Assembly: GCA_965230765.1 (NCBI GenBank)
Contig: CBDDLR010000001.1
Coordinates: 2,108,001-2,172,000, forward strand
DNA length: 64,000 bases
Source of the DNA: Sunxiuqinia sp965230765
GTDB taxonomy: Bacteria > Bacteroidota > Bacteroidia > Bacteroidales > Prolixibacteraceae
Direction of reading: 5' to 3'
Part shown: positions 62,538 through 64,000 of the stretch, one piece after another
Layout of the letters: each line of letters starts with the position of its first letter
How positions within the stretch are numbered: the stretch's first letter is position 1
Made by a program: the position numbers and the translations under genes
The notes under the pieces: generated by a model
The model's input: the letters and a program-made list of their open reading frames with translations, nothing else
Told to the model about the DNA's origin: nothing
Database searches by the model: none

Positions 62538-62747
62538 TTATGATTTTTTTGATTTTTCTTCAAGCGTCATATCGTTCGTCTGGTCCTCATCATTTTCAGA
62601 TGAAGAAATATTATCATCAAATAAAATACGTACTGAAGGGGTGTATGAATCGTCAAACTGTCCTGTTTTGACAGCCCAGATAAATGCAATTAGAAAAACA
62701 GAAGCAACTATAATCCCTATAATAATAAGCAAGAATACTACGGACAT
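62538..62747 (-). CDS. ccoS: cbb3 oxidase assembly protein CcoS
   Basis: 69-residue small membrane protein with one helix and the family motif QFDDSYTPSVRILFDD. It is needed to mature the cbb3 oxidase. It leads this cluster, 3 bases before ccoNO; the copper ATPase CcoI that often precedes it is not in the window. Confidence 0.93.
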   Translation of the reverse strand: MSVVFLLIIIGIIVASVFLIAFIWAVKTGQFDDSYTPSVRILFDDNISSSENDEDQTNDMTLEEKSKKS

Positions 62748-62942
62748 AGCTATCGTTTAAGTTTATCGGTTAATAAAATGCGGTTTTTAATTGAAAACAT
62801 TAATCCACAAATCAATTTCAAACAACAAGCATCACTCTACTTTGTTGCACAATTTAGCCATTTTTTTCAATAGTTATTGTTTAAATCCATTTGCTGAATG
62901 AATTTGATATTGTTTTGCAATAAATTAAGCGAGCATTGTTTT

Positions 62943-64000
62943 TTAGGTTTGTGGATTTAAAGGGGTTGTAAATGAAAAAGTTGATCCCTTTTCGGGTTCG
63001 CTGGTGACCCATATTTTCCCGTTATTTTTTTCAATAAATTCTTTGCACAAAATGAGACCAATTCCAGTTCCTTTTTCACCTTTGGTGCCTGGGGTCGATT
63101 TGATGCTTTGAAAATCGAATATTTTATCAACCGTTTCATTGTCCATGCCAATACCATTATCTGTAATTTTATAGCAAACACGGTTTTTCTTGTACGTTCG
63201 TGTTTTAATGGTGATTTTACCTTCTAGTTTGCTATACTTGATGGCGTTTGTTAAAAGGTTTCTAAAAATTAGTGAAAGCATATCCGGATCGACGTAAATC
63301 ATCAGGTCTTTATCTTTTATCTGATTCTCGATGGTTACACTTTTACTTTTTGCAAGAGAAATAACTTCAATTATTGCGTTTTCAACTATTTCATATCCGT
63401 TCACGGGCTTTGGGGAAAACCTGATTGTACCTCTTTGAGACCTAGACCAGTGAAGCAAATTATTTAAGAGTGTATAGGCATTGTCTGAAGAATCTTTCAT
63501 CAATTCAAGATGGTTCATCTTTTCTTGATCATTCCATTCGTTGTGATTAGAAATAAGCATTTCAATAAGCCCCAGTATTACATTAAACGGATTAATTAAA
63601 TCATGAGCGATGATTGAAAACAACTTATCTTTAGTGGTGTTTGTTTTCGACAAGTTTTTATTCAACTCTTCAAGTTCTTTCGTCCTTTTCCAAACCTCTT
63701 CGCTTAATTGTTTCTTTTGTTTTCTTAAATTGGCTGTTCTTATACGGAATATTGCCAATAAAATTCCAATAAGAAGAAGAGCAATAATTATTTTGAATAA
63801 AAGAGTTTGCCACCAGGGTGGGAGAACTTTAACTTTTAAGCTAACACCTTTTTCGTTCCAAACATCATAATTATTTGAACCTTTAACCCGCAATGTGTAT
63901 TCGCCAGGATCCAGATTGAAATAAGTTGCTGTTCGGTTTGCACCAGAATAAACCCAATCACGATCAAAATTCTCAAGTTTATATGCGTACCTGTTCTTTT
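62943..64000 (-). CDS. Y_Y_Y-domain sensor histidine kinase, 3' part
   Basis: The coding frame is open to the right-hand edge, so the gene begins outside the window; the TTG at 63893 is internal. Visible parts in order are the end of a Y_Y_Y domain (RYAYKLENFDRDWVYSG, NLDPGEYTLRVKGSN), one membrane helix, a HisKA domain (IAHDLINPFNVILGLIEML with the phosphorylated His) and a HATPase domain (DNGIGMDNE, KGTGIGLILCKEF). It ends after the ATPase without a receiver or HTH domain, so it is not a complete hybrid two-component protein. It lies 195 bases upstream of ccoS in the same direction. Confidence 0.9.
   Translation of the reverse strand, partial: KNRYAYKLENFDRDWVYSGANRTATYFNLDPGEYTLRVKGSNNYDVWNEKGVSLKVKVLPPWWQTLLFKIIIALLLIGILLAIFRIRTANLRKQKKQLSEEVWKRTKELEELNKNLSKTNTTKDKLFSIIAHDLINPFNVILGLIEMLISNHNEWNDQEKMNHLELMKDSSDNAYTLLNNLLHWSRSQRGTIRFSPKPVNGYEIVENAIIEVISLAKSKSVTIENQIKDKDLMIYVDPDMLSLIFRNLLTNAIKYSKLEGKITIKTRTYKKNRVCYKITDNGIGMDNETVDKIFDFQSIKSTPGTKGEKGTGIGLILCKEFIEKNNGKIWVTSEPEKGSTFSFTTPLNPQT

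Noticed and set aside
1..64000. CRISPR array, prophage, or integrated element with attachment sites
   Set aside because: No regularly spaced repeats, no Cas, integrase, transposase or phage structural genes are visible on either strand.

Overview
The window looks like chromosomal DNA of a marine or sediment-type Bacteroidota, most likely in the Bacteroidales/Marinilabiliales/Prolixibacteraceae range. This is an inference from gene content and signals: many upstream regions carry the Bacteroidota-type -7 box TAnnTTTG, and the window encodes an alternative complex III (act) operon, an A2-type caa3 oxidase, a fused ccoNO cbb3 oxidase, an RprX/RprY-like pair, type B ribosomal protein L31 and YitT/DUF418 membrane proteins. 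I see no rRNA, tRNA, CRISPR array, phage or complete insertion sequence.

Layout. 1-6 kb: 3' end of lepA, a DUF418 membrane protein, a HepT/MntA toxin-antitoxin pair, a short-chain dehydrogenase and a CPA2 cation/proton antiporter. 6-17 kb: housekeeping genes on the minus strand (RprXY-like two-component system, rnc-fabF-acpP, an M23 peptidase with a YitT protein, leuS) plus purN on the plus strand. A previously unmarked intergenic segment at about 8.36-8.47 kb looks like a free-standing small RNA gene: a promoter, two hairpins and a terminator, with no downstream gene on its strand. 17-26 kb: a DUF4143 ATPase, a CIA30-like exported protein, a repeat-rich gap, then a sulfur-respiration locus. 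The latter holds a Psr/Phs-type molybdoenzyme (A, B, C subunits), a YeeE/YedE sulfur transporter split into two genes, a four-helix-bundle protein, and an exported rhodanese-like protein that lacks the catalytic cysteine but ends in Gly-Gly-Cys.

26-39 kb: a second MntA/HepT pair in the opposite orientation, a Wzx-like flippase, an AlkD-like protein, a BI-1/YccA protein, two tandem YghO-like acyltransferase-fold proteins, rpmE2, a GlmU-like protein, lon, two tandem LytTR response regulators, and an AI-2E family permease whose reading frame is broken. 39-47 kb: the act operon (actA to actF) encoding the quinol:cytochrome c oxidoreductase; actB carries a one-base frame break. 47-49.7 kb: a sulfatase, an NTF2-like protein and a carboxypeptidase-regulatory-like protein.

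49.8-62.7 kb: a long minus-strand respiratory block. In transcription order it contains ccoS, ccoNO, ccoQ, ccoP, ccoG, fixH, a TauE/SafE-like protein, SCO1, coxA, coxC, coxD, coxB and ctaB, followed by a DUF302 protein, a heavy-metal-binding lipoprotein and an NmrA-like protein. The end of the window holds the 3' part of a Y_Y_Y-type sensor kinase. Together the genes describe a flexible electron-transport chain: menaquinol is oxidised by complex III-like Act, electrons pass to a caa3 oxidase (high oxygen) or a cbb3 oxidase (low oxygen), and quinol can alternatively reduce sulfur compounds through the Psr-like enzyme.
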